Source of the DNA: Aphanomyces cochlioides
Taxonomy: Eukaryota; Oomycota; Saprolegniomycetes; Saprolegniales; Verrucalvaceae
Reading direction: 5' to 3'
DNA: 64,000 bases
Assembly: GCA_019828595.1 (NCBI GenBank)
Contig: JAHQRK010000028.1
Location: 124,001 to 188,000 of the forward strand
The notes below the pieces were generated by a model, which saw nothing but the letters and a program-made list of their open reading frames with translations, searched no databases and was not told the origin of the DNA. Shown here piece by piece: positions 20,692-33,514 of the stretch (positions within the stretch are counted from its first letter, which is position 1; each line of letters begins with the position of its first letter). The translations under genes and the position numbers were made by a program.

Positions 20692-23600
20692 GTTAAATGA
20701 GTTGTATTAACCTTATTTTTGAGCAAAGGCCCTAATGACTTACTAATTTGCCTCGTACTGTATAAATAGAACTTGGAAAATAGAATATGGCAAAGTGGTC
20801 ATTGAACAGGAGATGAAGTGAGTGAGCCGTCAGCTCACTCATGAAACGACGCTGTCAGGAATGATGTGTTGACGTAACCAGGGGTCCGAAGATAGAAGCT
20901 TGAGCACATTGAATACCTTGGTGTATCCCTTCTTGAGAGGGAGATCAACCAGGAGCTGTTGTAGATGTAGCTTGATCAAAGAGGCAGCATAAATGGCAAC
21001 TTCCATCGGACTCTTCGCTGTGAGGTCGGGTCGAAAGGTGCGATCGGCACGTTGGAGCCATATTTGATAATACACGCAGGCTCAGACAATCGGCCAGATC
21101 TTCAGATAGCCACGGATGTAGTATCCATCGGACGGCTTGGGCGTCTCGTAGAACATTTCCAGACACGTTGACGGAAAGGAACACTCGAGCAGTCGCTGGA
21201 TTGTCTTGAAGAAATACCAAACAGATTGACCATATCCACAAGAGAACAGGAAATGCTCGTACGTCTCATTGACACGACAAAAGACACACGTCGGCTTGGG
21301 GTCTTGGTACTGAAACAGATATTGCATGGCGTTGGCGCGGAGAAGGGTCTTGAAAATGAACTCTCCATATCGAGGGAGAATGTGGTCGGGTTGGAGGAAG
21401 GCGGCAAGTTGGGTAAGGCGCTTGGGGTCTTCGTAAAAGTTGGATGGCAGGTTGAGATGCTTGGTAGGAAGAATGGACGAGCTGACAGCTGGAGAAGCTC
21501 TGATCTTAGCCGATTTCGAAGTCGCAAGCGCCAACAAGATCGGACTCGAGTCAGGGTGAATTATCCAGTGCCATTCCATCCATTCAGAGCTAGGCGTCGG
21601 CAAGTGGAGCACGGGAGCATCCTCTTCAGAAACAATCTCAAACAATCGTGATAACTTGGTCACCAAGATTGAGATCCATTGTTTCGTTGGAGGGACAAAA
21701 TTGGCTTGGCGGCAGGCACGGTTGATTTTGTCGAACAAGATCGAAGCTGGCCAAACTCGCTGACACGGAGTCAACAAATGCGACAACTTCGTGATGTGAA
21801 GCGAAGCCAATACATGGGCTTGGTCTTGCGTCGATGTAGAGCACTGATCGTATAGGTCTTCGAGTCCAGGCAGATACGAGTTGTGCCAAAGGGGAACATC
21901 CAAAGATGAGATGTGATTTGGACAGCCGTACGGAGTCCAGCGGGATTCAAACCAGCTACTCAATAAGGCTTTCCACATTGGAGTGATATTGGGATTCTTG
22001 TACAGTTGTCTGATGAATGCAGAAGAGCCATTTGCCAAGAGGAGATCTCGGGGGGAACCCCATGGATGAAAAGCCTTCTCGAGGAGAGTATAGCCCGGCG
22101 TAATCCAGGCGGACATGGCAGACATGCGGGGTGGGGTGGTGATGGCTTGAATGCATCTGATCATGACAGAGCGGTTGTGTTGTTGCCATAAAGCAAGTGC
22201 ATGGTGCAGGCCTAAGCCACCGGACTTCTTCGGCATGAATAGGATCTCCTTTTTGATCAAACGGAGGCCATGGACAGAGGAGGATGGGTTGATTTCTTCA
22301 CCATGCATAAATTGAAGCATGGCCTTGTCGATCTTTTTGGCCAGGTCTTTGTCGGCAGGGACAAAAGCCAGTTGGTACCATAACACAGGCAGACATATGC
22401 TGTGCAGGATAGTGACTTTTCCGGCCATGGTTCGAGCCTTGTAGAGCTACAAAGACAAGCGAGCCACAAACTTCTCAAACACGTAATTGAAATGTGCCAA
22501 TGGAGAAAGATTGGGCGCAACCAAGATACCAAGAGCCTTCACGGGACTGTCGGAAGTAACTTGTAGTGAGGCAAGGTTCCCATTCAACTGGCTGTAGGTC
22601 AGAATTTGGGTCTTGTCTACGTTGAGTCGGAAACCAGACTTGTCGCAAAAGGTTTGAACCAATGCAAGCTGCCGGTGGAGGCACGTCTCATTTGCAGCAT
22701 AGAGTTGCGAGTCGTCGGCAAAGTAACTCCCAGTGTGGTAGCGATCCCCACACTTGATGCCATAGTTGGAGTGTTGCCGTAGGAGTTGGCACATCGGTTC
22801 CAAAGCGATCACAAACAGAAGTGGCGACAGTGGATCACCTTGCAACACACCGCGTGAGATGTGAACTGGCTCGGACAAGAAGCCGTTCACCAAGATGCGA
22901 GACTTGCGGCCCGAGTACAGTACGCGAACCATGTCAACAAAGGTTTCGGGAAAGCCACAGTGACGGAGGACTCGGAGCAAGTACGCGTGGTCCACGCGAT
23001 CAAAAGCTTTCTCAAAGTCAAGCAGTGCCACCATCGAGGACGGACTGTGTAGTTTGATGTGGTGCAGCATGTCATCCAGTCGTGCAATATTGGTTTGGAT
23101 ATTGCTTCGACGGATAAAGCCTTGCTGGTCCGGGTGGATGATGTGTCGAATGTGGCGCTGGAGTCGATAAGCCAGAATACTCGTCAGGATTTTCACATCC
23201 GTGTTGAGTAGGCTAATGGGCCGATAGTTCTTGGGTTGTGACTTGGGGCCTTTCTTGTGCAGCAACACCAGCGTACTGACAAGTTGCATGGGAGTCAAGC
23301 GAGGGTGAGAATGGAGCTGGTGTGTGAATAGCAGCTCCAATACCAACGACCACTTGTGAGGTGCAAGTTTGAGGACTTCGAATGGCAGAGCGTTGGGACC
23401 TGGCGCTGAGTTCGAACTGCTGTGTCGAATAGCATGATAGAACTCGTTGGCGCGCAAGGGAGCCGACAGCTCTTTCTGGGCTTGCTCTGGCAGTTGCTTG
23501 TGTCGAGTCAATGGGGTCAGAAATGACGACACTTCGTCTCCAGATCGCTGCACCTCGGGAGCTGCAAACAAGTCCTTGTAGTAGTCGACCAGGACGTCAG

Positions 23601-23916
23601 ACATGCCTTGTTGATTGGAGACAACATTTCCATTGACATCCACCAACTCTTTGAAGACTGTCTTCTTCAAGGGGGTAGGGACAGGGGACATGAAGTGGAA
23701 CTTGGACGAGCGCTCTGCTTTGTACAAGTGAAGTTGGAACGCCTGGTCTTGACGAAACTGCTTGTCTCGATCTTGCAGCTCGTGAATTTGCTTTTGAAGG
23801 TCTCGCACTCGATCCACCAGCACTGAATCTTGACGCATGTTGGGGACTTGCAAAAGCGAAGCGATCTCGACAGCTAACTTCTTCAACGGCAGACGTTGTT
23901 TCTCCAATCGTTGAGA
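20692..23916 (-). mobile_element. 5'-truncated LINE copy F
   Basis: A minus-strand LINE with complete 3' tail, truncated in ORF2 at about codon 330 (the same truncation point as E). Two nonsense changes break ORF2: TGG to TAG at 22449-22447 and CGA to TGA at 21084-21082. Both are G:C to A:T transitions. Otherwise it retains RT motifs and the Cys/His knuckle. It joins the 5' end of G head-to-head through gaga at 23917-23920. Confidence 0.88.
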
Positions 23917-23981
23917 GAGAACTTCCGAATTTGCCTCGTACCCCTCAAGTCAAGAAGTTATCAAGTGCCGCCGCGCTCAAA

Positions 23982-26900
23982 ATGTCCAACGCCAACAGCT
24001 GTTCCGAGCTCCGTGAGACCAACACTCACGGAGTCACCATCATTCCAGGTATTGTATCACCTCACCCACTTTCGTCGTCCAATCAGGATGGCGGAAGTGG
24101 TGTGAGTAATGTCTCTACACCTAACCCTAGGGCCGAAGTGGAGGTCGAGTTCGACCCCAACAGCGTCTCTGGAGACCAATCTGCGTCTCGCTCCACCAGC
24201 GCTTCACCTGGTGCTCCACTCGCCGGAGTTCCAGGGGGGGTCAACCTCAGTGGGTCAGTGGTTGACCCCCAGACCACTGTCGTTAACTTGTCTAGCGAAG
24301 CCCTCACTCAGGAGGGCGAACCACTGGGGCCTTGTGCCTGTGGTGGCTGCTTCCCTGGACTCCAATTGGAGTCGATCCCCAGTGAAGGCGGTGAGAAAAC
24401 GGGGTCCATGCCAGCCCTAGAGGCTACGAGGGCCCCCCCTATGGGCACACCCTGCGGTTCTGTCTACTTCCCCCCAGGGGCCTCTTCGGAGGGGCGGGGG
24501 CGGTATCCCGATTTGGGTTCTCGCCGGAGCAATGGTGTACCCCAGTCACCGTGCTGCGGGGATGGCATGGATTCCCCTTCTACCCCTGTCACTGGGGGTC
24601 TGGCCCCGGCCTTTCTCGTGACCAATGGGACTGAGCCAGCAGCCACCAACCGCGTCGCCCCCTGTGCTGAGCCTCCTAGAACGGGAGAGGAAGAAGAACA
24701 ATCTCAAGAGGACGTGGATATGGTCTCTGGAGACGCCGAGGGGAAGGATTCTACTGAAACCGTGGCCTTAACCGACGAGGGAAATACTCAAATTCACTCG
24801 GAGGTGGATGGATCAGGCGACATTAACGGCCAGGCGAAGCCGTGTGATACTCCTGGAGAAGTTATTCAAGAGGAACAATCGACAAACAATGACAATGACC
24901 AGTCAAATCAAGACATTGTCGACAAATCCGTTGCTCAAGGAAATGGCGCTGTTGATCCTCCTACCGCGGCAGACAAAATACAAGGCGATCAAGAGCAACA
25001 AAACGCTGAAAAGGCCAATCCATGGACGCAAAAGGCTCCCGGCAAGGATTCAGCTTCGTCCAAGAAAGATTCCAAGAAAGGCAATGCTCCCAAAGGCGCG
25101 AAACATCGCAACACTGGTGCTCATGCTGTTGCCGATGACGATATTGCGCGATGCGAGGCCATGGCGGACGCATTCTACAAAGACTCTGGTGACATGGACG
25201 CTTCATTGAAAACATTTTGCTCACCCCCCAGTCCCAAGTGTACGAGCTCACAGTCAAGTTGGGCGAAGCCTACAAGGACTGGTCCGAAAAAGTCATCTGC
25301 GATCAATTTGTCAAGGAAAATCCTGGTTCGTTATGGGGCTCCAAATTTCCGAACATTTTGATCCACAAGAAGAACCCACAGACCATTGTGATCTCAAGTT
25401 ACAACTTGTCTACGTGCGTGGAAATGGGAGGCACAACGTTTCGACTTGGTGGCAAAGATTTCCTGGTTCCCAAGTACTCGCGTTATGGCAACAACTACTA
25501 CGTTACGTTCAACAAGGTCAGTCACCCTTCGATGGCCAAGGCAATTGTCAAGAAAATGGCTGCATTGACCAAGTCAGTGATAGCAGCATTCAACCCTACT
25601 GCTGGTCAGAACATCAAGTCGCCGCATTTGAGAGTCATTTTCAAGTCGCCTGCGCCTCCTGCAGTGCTGGTGCCAAAATCCGGCGACGCACTACGCGAAA
25701 TCACCATTACGGATCCGTCGGGTCAGCCTTTTGTCGTCGTGTTTCAGCACAAGATCGCTGCTCTGAACAAGACATTGCCTCCGTCGATTGTTTCACGACG
25801 TGCAAAGGCCAAGGCTGAAAAAGCGAAGGCAAAAGCGGCCAAGGCAGCGGCAAAATCTCCTCCGTCAGGAGAAAAAGAACCTGAACATTATGGAGACGAT
25901 CATGATCAAGACCCTGGAACAAATGCGGAAGGCGAGGCCGACTCAACTGAGGCATCTGGAGATCGTCAAGATGAACAACCACAGCCAACAGCTCCTTCTC
26001 ATGGCTCTGATGTCGATATGTCTGGTGACAGCGATCCCCCTAACAACAATGGACAAGACAAACAACAAGAAGATGTGGAAATGTCTACCAACGAATCGCC
26101 CGCTCTTGCTCCACCAAGTGAGCAGCCCAAGAGCTCGCTGGACCTTCAATTGGTAACGGGCTACCGGTCTGGACCAGCTCCAAAACGTACTTTGCCTTCG
26201 TCCCCACGTTTGGATCCCCTGCCGACATCCAACCGTTTTCATATCCTCGAAGAAGACGACGTGGAACTCTCGTTTGAAGACTTTGCAGTGCCTCGAATTG
26301 TATTGGAAGATTCAAGTGCGCCACGCCCGAAAAAGACCAAAGGCAAAGCGAAGAAACAACGACTTAACAAGTCTGCTGCAGCCCACCTCGAATTGGCGAA
26401 GAAGATCATTCGAGATAAGAAAGTCGAAGGCAGTATCACCGAATGTCAACGCATTTTGCGAGATGACCCTCAGCTCGTTGCACATGCTATGTACGCACAA
26501 GATGAAGACCTCAGTTTGTTTCAGTCACTTGTTGCAACCAAGACTATTGAGCGCAAGATGGCTTTGTTAAAAGCTCAAGGCAAGCCTCACAACTACAAAC
26601 ATCACGTCAACTTCATGGCTCAATACAAGATTCACCCGTCAGAAATCTTGGAAGAATTGACCACGGACATACCAGAGATCAAGCGCATCCTCTTTGCACT
26701 TGCTACGATTGACTTATTCCTCTCAAATCGGGCCCCAGACCTCTACACAAACTCGGAGGCACTGACTGTTCTATTGAACCAAGAAGCAACAAGATTGCCT
26801 GACACCAACTGCTTGACGGACTGGTCGCTGTTTGCTTTGATCGAAAACTTCAGCGACAATCTCGAGAAGTTCACTTTGCCGGCTCCCGTCTTGTCGGCCA

Positions 26901-27017
26901 TCTCGATGCTCAAAAGCATCATCAACAATTACCACATCGACGACTCTGCAGCAAAGCTCACCACTCCATGAACGCCGACGAAATTGATCCCCTCGATTTG
27001 GAGGACGATCAACTCTA
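23982..27017 (+). pseudogene. LINE G ORF1, two frameshifts
   Basis: ORF1 from the same ATG as A. The first 405 or so codons are open, then a one-base loss at about 25200 (GACATGGACGCTTC against GACATGGACGCCTTC) shifts frame. The correct frame resumes and runs to about 26940, where loss of one G changes the end and gives an early stop at 26971. The ancestral stop is at 27015-27017. Content is otherwise as for ORF1 of copy A. Confidence 0.85.
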
Positions 27018-27096
27018 AGGCTTCTATCCCCTGCTTCAATCCATTTCAACCTCCCCTCTGACCCCTCCATTCTACTCATTTTCATCTGTACTCGTG

Positions 27097-30000
27097 ATGA
27101 GTGACAACAACTTCTCCGATGTCCCAACTGAACTCGTGGACTGGGACCCACAAATCATCTCCCTCAACACCAATGGCTTCTCCAACAGTCATCATGTACA
27201 TCCTCGACAAACTATCAAGTGTTCACGACGTTTCCTTTATCCAAGAAACCCGTTTCCGCACGCCAAGTCTCCACGACCGTGTTGCGTTCCATTGGCAACG
27301 CATCACAAACCACGAAGGCTCTTTGTTCTTTGAAGAGCCTATTTACCCTGAAGTATCCACGTCGCCAGCCACTGGAGGTCTGGCTACGTTGATACATCCT
27401 CACTCTCCTTTGAAGAACGCCACTCAAGTCCCTCATGACAACCCAGTGCTTCGTGGTCGTTATCTACAAGTGCGATGTACTCTGGGTCCACTGACAGTCG
27501 TTCTCCACAATATCTATGCGCCGGCAGCCTTCCAAGAACGAGCAAGTTACTTCGAAGAATTGCCACGCGACTTTCCTCCACATGCGCTCCACATTGTTGG
27601 AGGAGATTTCAACTGCACTCTCAACAAAGATTTGGATTCGTTGAGACCCAGTACCTCCACCATGGCCGGCACCCTTCAACTGGAACAATGGATGCACAGT
27701 TTGTCTCTGGTGGATCTGTTTCGCCGTCAAAACCCCGTGGCACGAGCCTTCACAAGTCCCACACTCACCAACCGACTTGACTACATCTTTTGTTCGTCCA
27801 CCTTGGCGGGTCTTCGTCATTGGAAGGCGACGCACATGCCACACGTTCCACAGGCTGACCACGTGGCTTGTCGTATCATCACAAAGCGTCAAACATTGCG
27901 CCATGGCTCTGGATCATGGAAAGCTCCAACTTGGCTACTTCGTCTACCACGAGCGGCCGAGATTGTTCATGGATGTCTGGATCGATTTTTGGACAAGTCT
28001 CCAACATTCCACAATATCTCCAAGGCCTACGACATACTGGTCAATGATATCCGCTCCCAACTCAAAGAATTCCATTCTCAACGATTGGAGAAACAACGTC
28101 TGCCGTTGAAGAAGTTAGCTGTCGAGATCGCTTCGCTTTTGCAAGTCCCCAACATGCGTCAAGATGCAGTGCTGGTGGATCGAGTGCGAGACCTTCAAAA
28201 GCAAATTCACGAGCTGCAAGATCGAGACAAGCAGTTTCGTCAAGACCAGGCGTTCCAACTTCACTTGTACAAAGCAGAGCGCTCGTCCAAGTTCCACTTC
28301 ATGTCCCCTGTCCCTACCCCCTTGAAGAAGACAGTCTTCACAGAGTTGGTGGGTGTCAATGGAAATGTTGTCTCCAATCAACAAGGCATGTCTGACGTCC
28401 TGGTCGACTACTACAAGGACTTGTTTGCAGCTCACGAGGTGCAGCGATCTGGAGACGAAGTGTCGTCATTTCTGACCCCATTGACTCGACACAAGCAACT
28501 GCCAGAGCAAGCCCAGAAAGAGCTGTCGGCTCCCTTGCGCGCCAACGAGTTCTATCATGCTATTCGACACAGCAGTTCGAACTCAGCGCCAGGTCCCAAC
28601 GCTCTGCCATTCGAAGTCCTCAAACTTGCACCTCACAAGTGGTCGTTGGTATTGGAGCTGCTATTCACACACCAGCTCCATTCTCACCCTCGCTTGACTC
28701 CCATGCAACTTGTCAGTACGCTGGTGTTGCTGCACAAGAAAGGCCCCAAGTCACAGGCCAAGAACTATCGGCCCATTAGCCTACTCAACACGGATGTGAA
28801 AATCCTGACGAGTATTCTGGCTTATCGACTCCAGCGCCACATTCGACACATCATCCACCCGGACCAGCAAGGCTTTATCCGTCGAAGCAATATCCAAACC
28901 AATATTGCACGACTGGATGACATGCTGCACCACATCAAACTACACAGTCCGTCCTCGATGGTGGCACTGCTTGACTTTGAGAAAGCTTTTGATCGCGTGG
29001 ACCACGCGTACTTGCTCCGCGTCCTCCGTCACTATGGCTTTCCCGAAACCTTTGTTGACATGGTTCGCGTACTGTACTCGGGCCGCAAGTCTCGCATCTT
29101 GGTGAACGGCTTCTTGTCCGAGCCAGTTCACATCTCACGCGGTGTGTTGCAAGGTGATCCACTGTCGCCACTTCTGTTTGTGATCGCTTTGGAACCGATG
29201 TGCCAACTCCTACGGCAACACTCCAACTATGGCATCAAGTGTGGGGATCGCTACCACACTGGGAGTTACTTTGCCGACGACTCGCAACTCTATGCGGCAA
29301 ATGAGACGTGCCTCCACCGGCAGCTTGCATTGGTTCAAACCTTTTGCGACAAGTCTGGTTTCCGACTCAACGTAGACAAGACCCAAATTCTGACCTACAG
29401 CCAGTTGAATGGGAACCTTGCCTCACTACAAGTTACTTCCGACAGTCCCGTGAAGGCTCTTGGTATCTTGGTTGCGCCCAATCTTTCTCCATTGGCACGT
29501 TTCAATTACGTGTTTGAGAAGTTTGTGGCTCGCTTGTCTTTGTGGCTCTACAAGGCTCGAACCATGGCCGGAAAAGTCACTATCCTTCACAGCATATGTC
29601 TGCCTGTGTTATGGTACCAACTGGCTTTTGTCCCTGCCGACAAAGACCTGGCCAAAAAGATCGACAAGGCCATGCTTCAATTTATGCATGGTGAAGAAAT
29701 CAACCCATCCTCCTCTGTCCATGGCCTCCGTTTGATCAAAAAGGAGATCATATTCATGCCGAAGAAGTCCGGTGGCTTAGGCCTGCACCATGCACTTGCT
29801 TTATGGCAACAACACAACCGCTTTGTCATGATCAGATGCATTCAAGCCATCACCACCCCACCCCGCAAGTCTGCCATGTCCGCCTGGATTACGCCGGGCT
29901 ATACTCTCCTCGAGAAGGCTTTTCATCCATGGGGTTCCCCCCGAGATCTCCTCTTGGCAAATGGCTCTTCTGCATTCATCAGACAACTGTACAAGAATCC

Positions 30001-31153
30001 CAATATCACTCCAATGTGGAAAGCCTTATTGAGTAGCTGGTTTGAATCCCGCTGGACTCCGTACGGCTGTCCAAATCACATCTCATCTTTGGATGTTCCC
30101 CTTTGGCACAACTCGTATCTGCCTGGACTCGAAGACCTATACGATCAGTGCTCTACATCGACGCAAGACCAAGCCCATGTATTGGCTTCGCTTCACATCA
30201 CGAAGTTGTCGCATTTGTTGACTCCGTGTCAGCGAGTTTGGCCAGCTTCGATCTTGTTCGACAAAATCAACCGTGCCTGCCGCCAAGCCAATTTTGTCCC
30301 TCCAACGAAACAATGGATCTCAATCTTGGTGACCAAGTTATCACGATTGTTTGAGATTGTTTCTGAAGAGGATGCTCCCGTGCTCCACTTGCCGACGCCT
30401 AGCTCTGAATGGATGGAATGGCACTGGATGATTCACCCTGACTCGAGTCCGATCTTGTTGGCGTTTGCGACTTCGAAATCGGCTAAGATCAGAGCTTCTC
30501 CAGCTGTCAGCTCGTCCATTCTTCCTACCAAGCATCTCAACCTGCCATCCAACTTTTACGAAGACCCCAAGCGCCTTACCCAACTTGCCGCCTTCCTCCA
30601 ACCCGACCACATTCTCCCTCGATATGGAGAGTTCATTTTCAAGACCCTTCTCCGCGCCAACGCCATGCAATATCTGTTTCAGTACCAAGACCCCAAGCCG
30701 ACGTGTGTCTTTTGTCGTGTCAATGAGACGTACGAGCATTTCCTGTTCTCTTGTGGATATGGTCAATCTGTTTGGTATTTCTTCAAGACAATCCAGCGAC
30801 TGCTCGAGTGTTCCTTTCCGTCAACGTGTCTGGAAATGTTCTACGAGACGCCCAAGCCGTCCGATGGATACTACATCCGTGGCTATCTGAAGATCTGGCC
30901 GATTGTCCGAGCCTGCGTGTATTATCAAATATGGCTCCAACGTGCCGATCGCACCTTTCGACCCGACCTCACAGCGAAGAGTCCGATGGAAGTTGCCATT
31001 CATGCTGCCTCTTTGATCAAGCTACATCTACAACAGCTCCTGGTTGATCTCCCTCTCAAGAAGGGATACACCAAGGTATTCAATGTGCTCAAGCTTCTAT
31101 CTTCGGACCCCTGGTTACGTCAACACATCATTCCTAACAGCGTCGTTTCATGA
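27097..31153 (+). pseudogene. LINE G ORF2, early frameshift
   Basis: ORF2 starts at the usual ATG, but an insertion at about 27194 shifts the frame after about 32 codons; the first frame then stops at 27333. Everything after that (rest of endonuclease, RT with FADD, Cys/His knuckle) is a single open frame to the stop at 31151-31153. An open frame from 27101 joins an unrelated first 30 residues to the enzyme, so translation from an alternative start is possible but unsupported. Confidence 0.85.
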
Positions 31154-31861
31154 GTGAGCTGACGGCTCACTCACTTCATCTCCTGTTCAATGACCACTTT
31201 GCCATATTCTGTTTTCCAAGTTCTATTTATACAGTACGAGGCAAATTAGTAAGTCATTAGGGCCTTTGCTCAAAAATAAGGTTAATACAACTCATTTAAC
31301 CTTGAAATTTCACGAGTGCATTTCGTTCTGAGTATTCGTAGGTTCTGGCATTAGTAGCTAGTTTTTACTACTACTATCTTCGCTCAGGTCAGATGAACTT
31401 TTGTTTGATGTCCACAAGATTCAACAAGATGAAAGGTTTCTAAGATGACATGACGCCTGCTCAACGCTGCAACTTTAATTCAATTGATGGTCCAATTTGA
31501 TGTGTCGAGGATCCGAAAAGTAACTCTTGAGCACTGGAAATGTGATCATAAAAATATTATACAATTAGAAAAGTTTCTACATATGCGACATGCCATGGTG
31601 AGATATTTCGACAGGACAACTTCCAGTGCGTTTTGTTGTAGCTAAAGATGTCATGGCAGTGTGGTGGACCAAGCACCAACTTGGCACGAAAGACACACGC
31701 GAGTGTCCCAAACACACGCCACAAGATGCATCTCCACGTGTTTCTCGTCGCATGTGCTGCGACTTGGCACGTGCATATCTCGACCCCATGAAGACGCCCA
31801 CTCGCCACGTCTGGCACGTTTGGAAGGTGTCATGGTAGTGTGGTGGACCAAGCACCAACTT
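28076..31861 (-). repeat. Large inverted repeat, right arm
   Basis: Reverse complement of 20131-23916. It covers the 3' half of LINE G, the 350-bp spacer and about 1.2 units of the 179-bp repeat. Similarity ends at 31861, where the sequence departs from the repeat unit (accaactt then cgaacgg). Confidence 0.8.
31652..31861. repeat. 179-bp repeat, inverted copy, about 1.2 units
   Basis: The reverse complement of the repeat at 19919-20341, ending after one full unit and part of another. Preceded at 31302-31651 by the inverted 350-bp spacer. Confidence 0.82.
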
Positions 31862-33514
31862 CGAACGGAAGAAACACGGCCAAAAGTTTGCAATTCCAAC
31901 AATTCCATCTTTTATCTAGAAAATTGCAGGCAAGACGGCGTGTAATAGATTTTGTAGGCTGTGAAGACTTTTGAGAAATAATGACTTAAGTAAGGTTTTG
32001 AATTTGAATGGTCACCTGAGGTTGGGAACAACGAATGTGGATGATAGGAACAAAGCGGACGCTCAAATAACACTTTGCCAGACAGGAACGAGCAAGGAAA
32101 AATGTGTCTACCAAATGGTTAAGCTTCTTCACCGCATTGTCTCGGTTCGGTTTTTGATATTCACGTTTTTGTTAATGTTTTGTAAACAACAACGCTTCTA
32201 AATGCGCCGATAAAAATGAATCTTGGATATTGGACCAATGAAATACGTTTATCAGGACTGCCGGACAGTTTTATGCGATAAATGCTATTGTGAATTCCGT
32301 CGAAATTTGCCAATTTCAGGCGATTAGAAATATCGCCTGGAAATAGTCCGGACAATATGATTGGCTAAAAATAATTTTACTAACAATTGATTGGCTGAAA
32401 ACTGACCTAAGTTTGTGAGAGAAAAGCTGCAAATCTCACGTCATCTCTATAACTCTGAACAACCTTACAGAGCGACCTCACCTCAAAGAGAATTCAGCGC
32501 TCCTCATGTTGAGCGTAAATCGAGTGGAGAGGCCTCTGGCCTCGCCAGCGCAGCGACGAAGTTTCGTCGATTTCGTGTACCATCCCGATCAAGACTTCAA
32601 CCAAAGGTCAAAATAACCTTCTAAACTTGATATTTGTATTATATTTCAGAGGTCCGGCGATTTGCCGGCGGTTGATTCAACCAATCGCCGGAGGAAATTT
32701 TGAGTAGAACACACAATACCAAAGTTGAATGATTAGGTTTGAGCAGTCCATCAATAGTGGTGTTCAATTATGCTTGATGAAAGCACTTGACTGATGGCAA
32801 AATAAAATAAATCAATTCAATTGGTCGAAACAAGGTATTTTTTGCTCCATCAATCAAACGTTGGGCCGTCAATAAAATCGTTGACGGCTCAAGAGTGATT
32901 GATGAGAGAGATTGATTAACGGCTCGCATCGAAAACCAAGCTCATCGGAGTCAGGTCTCTTAATGGAAAAGCTGTGTCAGGAGATTTTGAACAAGCTTCA
33001 AGTCCATGGACAAAGCAGACTATCGCTGCTTGTCGGTATTATGCAGCATCTAAACATCCCCATGCCATCAATCAAGTTGGTCTTCATATCAACAATTCGA
33101 TAAAAAGAGACTATTGGACGAAAATGAAATTATTAACTCTTTCATCAATCAAACAATCAATCACAATTGATCACCACTAATGAAGAAAACAGGAAATGCA
33201 TCTTGACTGATGAACAAGGCCTGGAAAAAATGTCGAATGTCAAAATCCTATATATTGATATTGTAGGACCGGAAACCCCGCGCGCTATACGTGCAATCCT
33301 ATGAGGACGCAGTCGTTGCTAAGCAGCCGTTGACAGCGCTCCGCACTGTCACCAGATCAACACGTGCAATTGTACAGAGAATTTGTATAGAATGTTTGAA
33401 ACAATTTTCATATAGAATTTGTATAAGGGTTTAAAACAGTCAGTGGGGTTATTCAATCGTGTACAATGTATGTTAGATACTTCGAAGTATTTCTTTGTAC
33501 GTACCATTTGTCAA
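31862..33514. other. AT-rich region without a supported gene
   Basis: No ORF above about 76 codons and no recognisable protein. There are short palindromes, for example the CCGGCGAT / ATCGCCGG pair around 32651-32690 and imperfect repeats of tgattgatga/tcaatcaa near 32840-33170. It looks like decayed repeat DNA. No tRNA or rRNA was recognised. Confidence 0.6.

Larger units (their letters stand above)
20131..23916 (+). repeat. Large inverted repeat, left arm
   Basis: About 3.79 kb that is the near-exact reverse complement of 28076-31861. It spans part of the tandem repeat, the 350-bp spacer and LINE F. The spacer between arms (23917-28075) is the 5' part of LINE G. Flanking non-LINE sequence is included in both arms, so this is not two independent LINE insertions but a fold-back duplication, or an assembly artefact. 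Confidence 0.8.
23921..31300 (+). mobile_element. Full-length but mutated LINE copy G
   Basis: A plus-strand copy of about 7.38 kb with authentic 5' end (acttccgaatttgcc), ORF1, spacer, ORF2 and the 3' tail ending ttaacc. It has three frameshifts relative to A: loss of a C near 25200 and of a G near 26942 in ORF1, and a change from tcggtac to tcatgtac near 27194 in ORF2. It also carries several missense changes. No direct target duplication is visible; instead its right flank is the inverse of the left flank of F. Confidence 0.9.

Noticed and set aside
27101..27200. Alternative N-terminus for LINE G ORF2 (MTTTSPMSQ)
   Set aside because: A frameshifted reading of the normal start; the native ATG at 27097 is in another frame.
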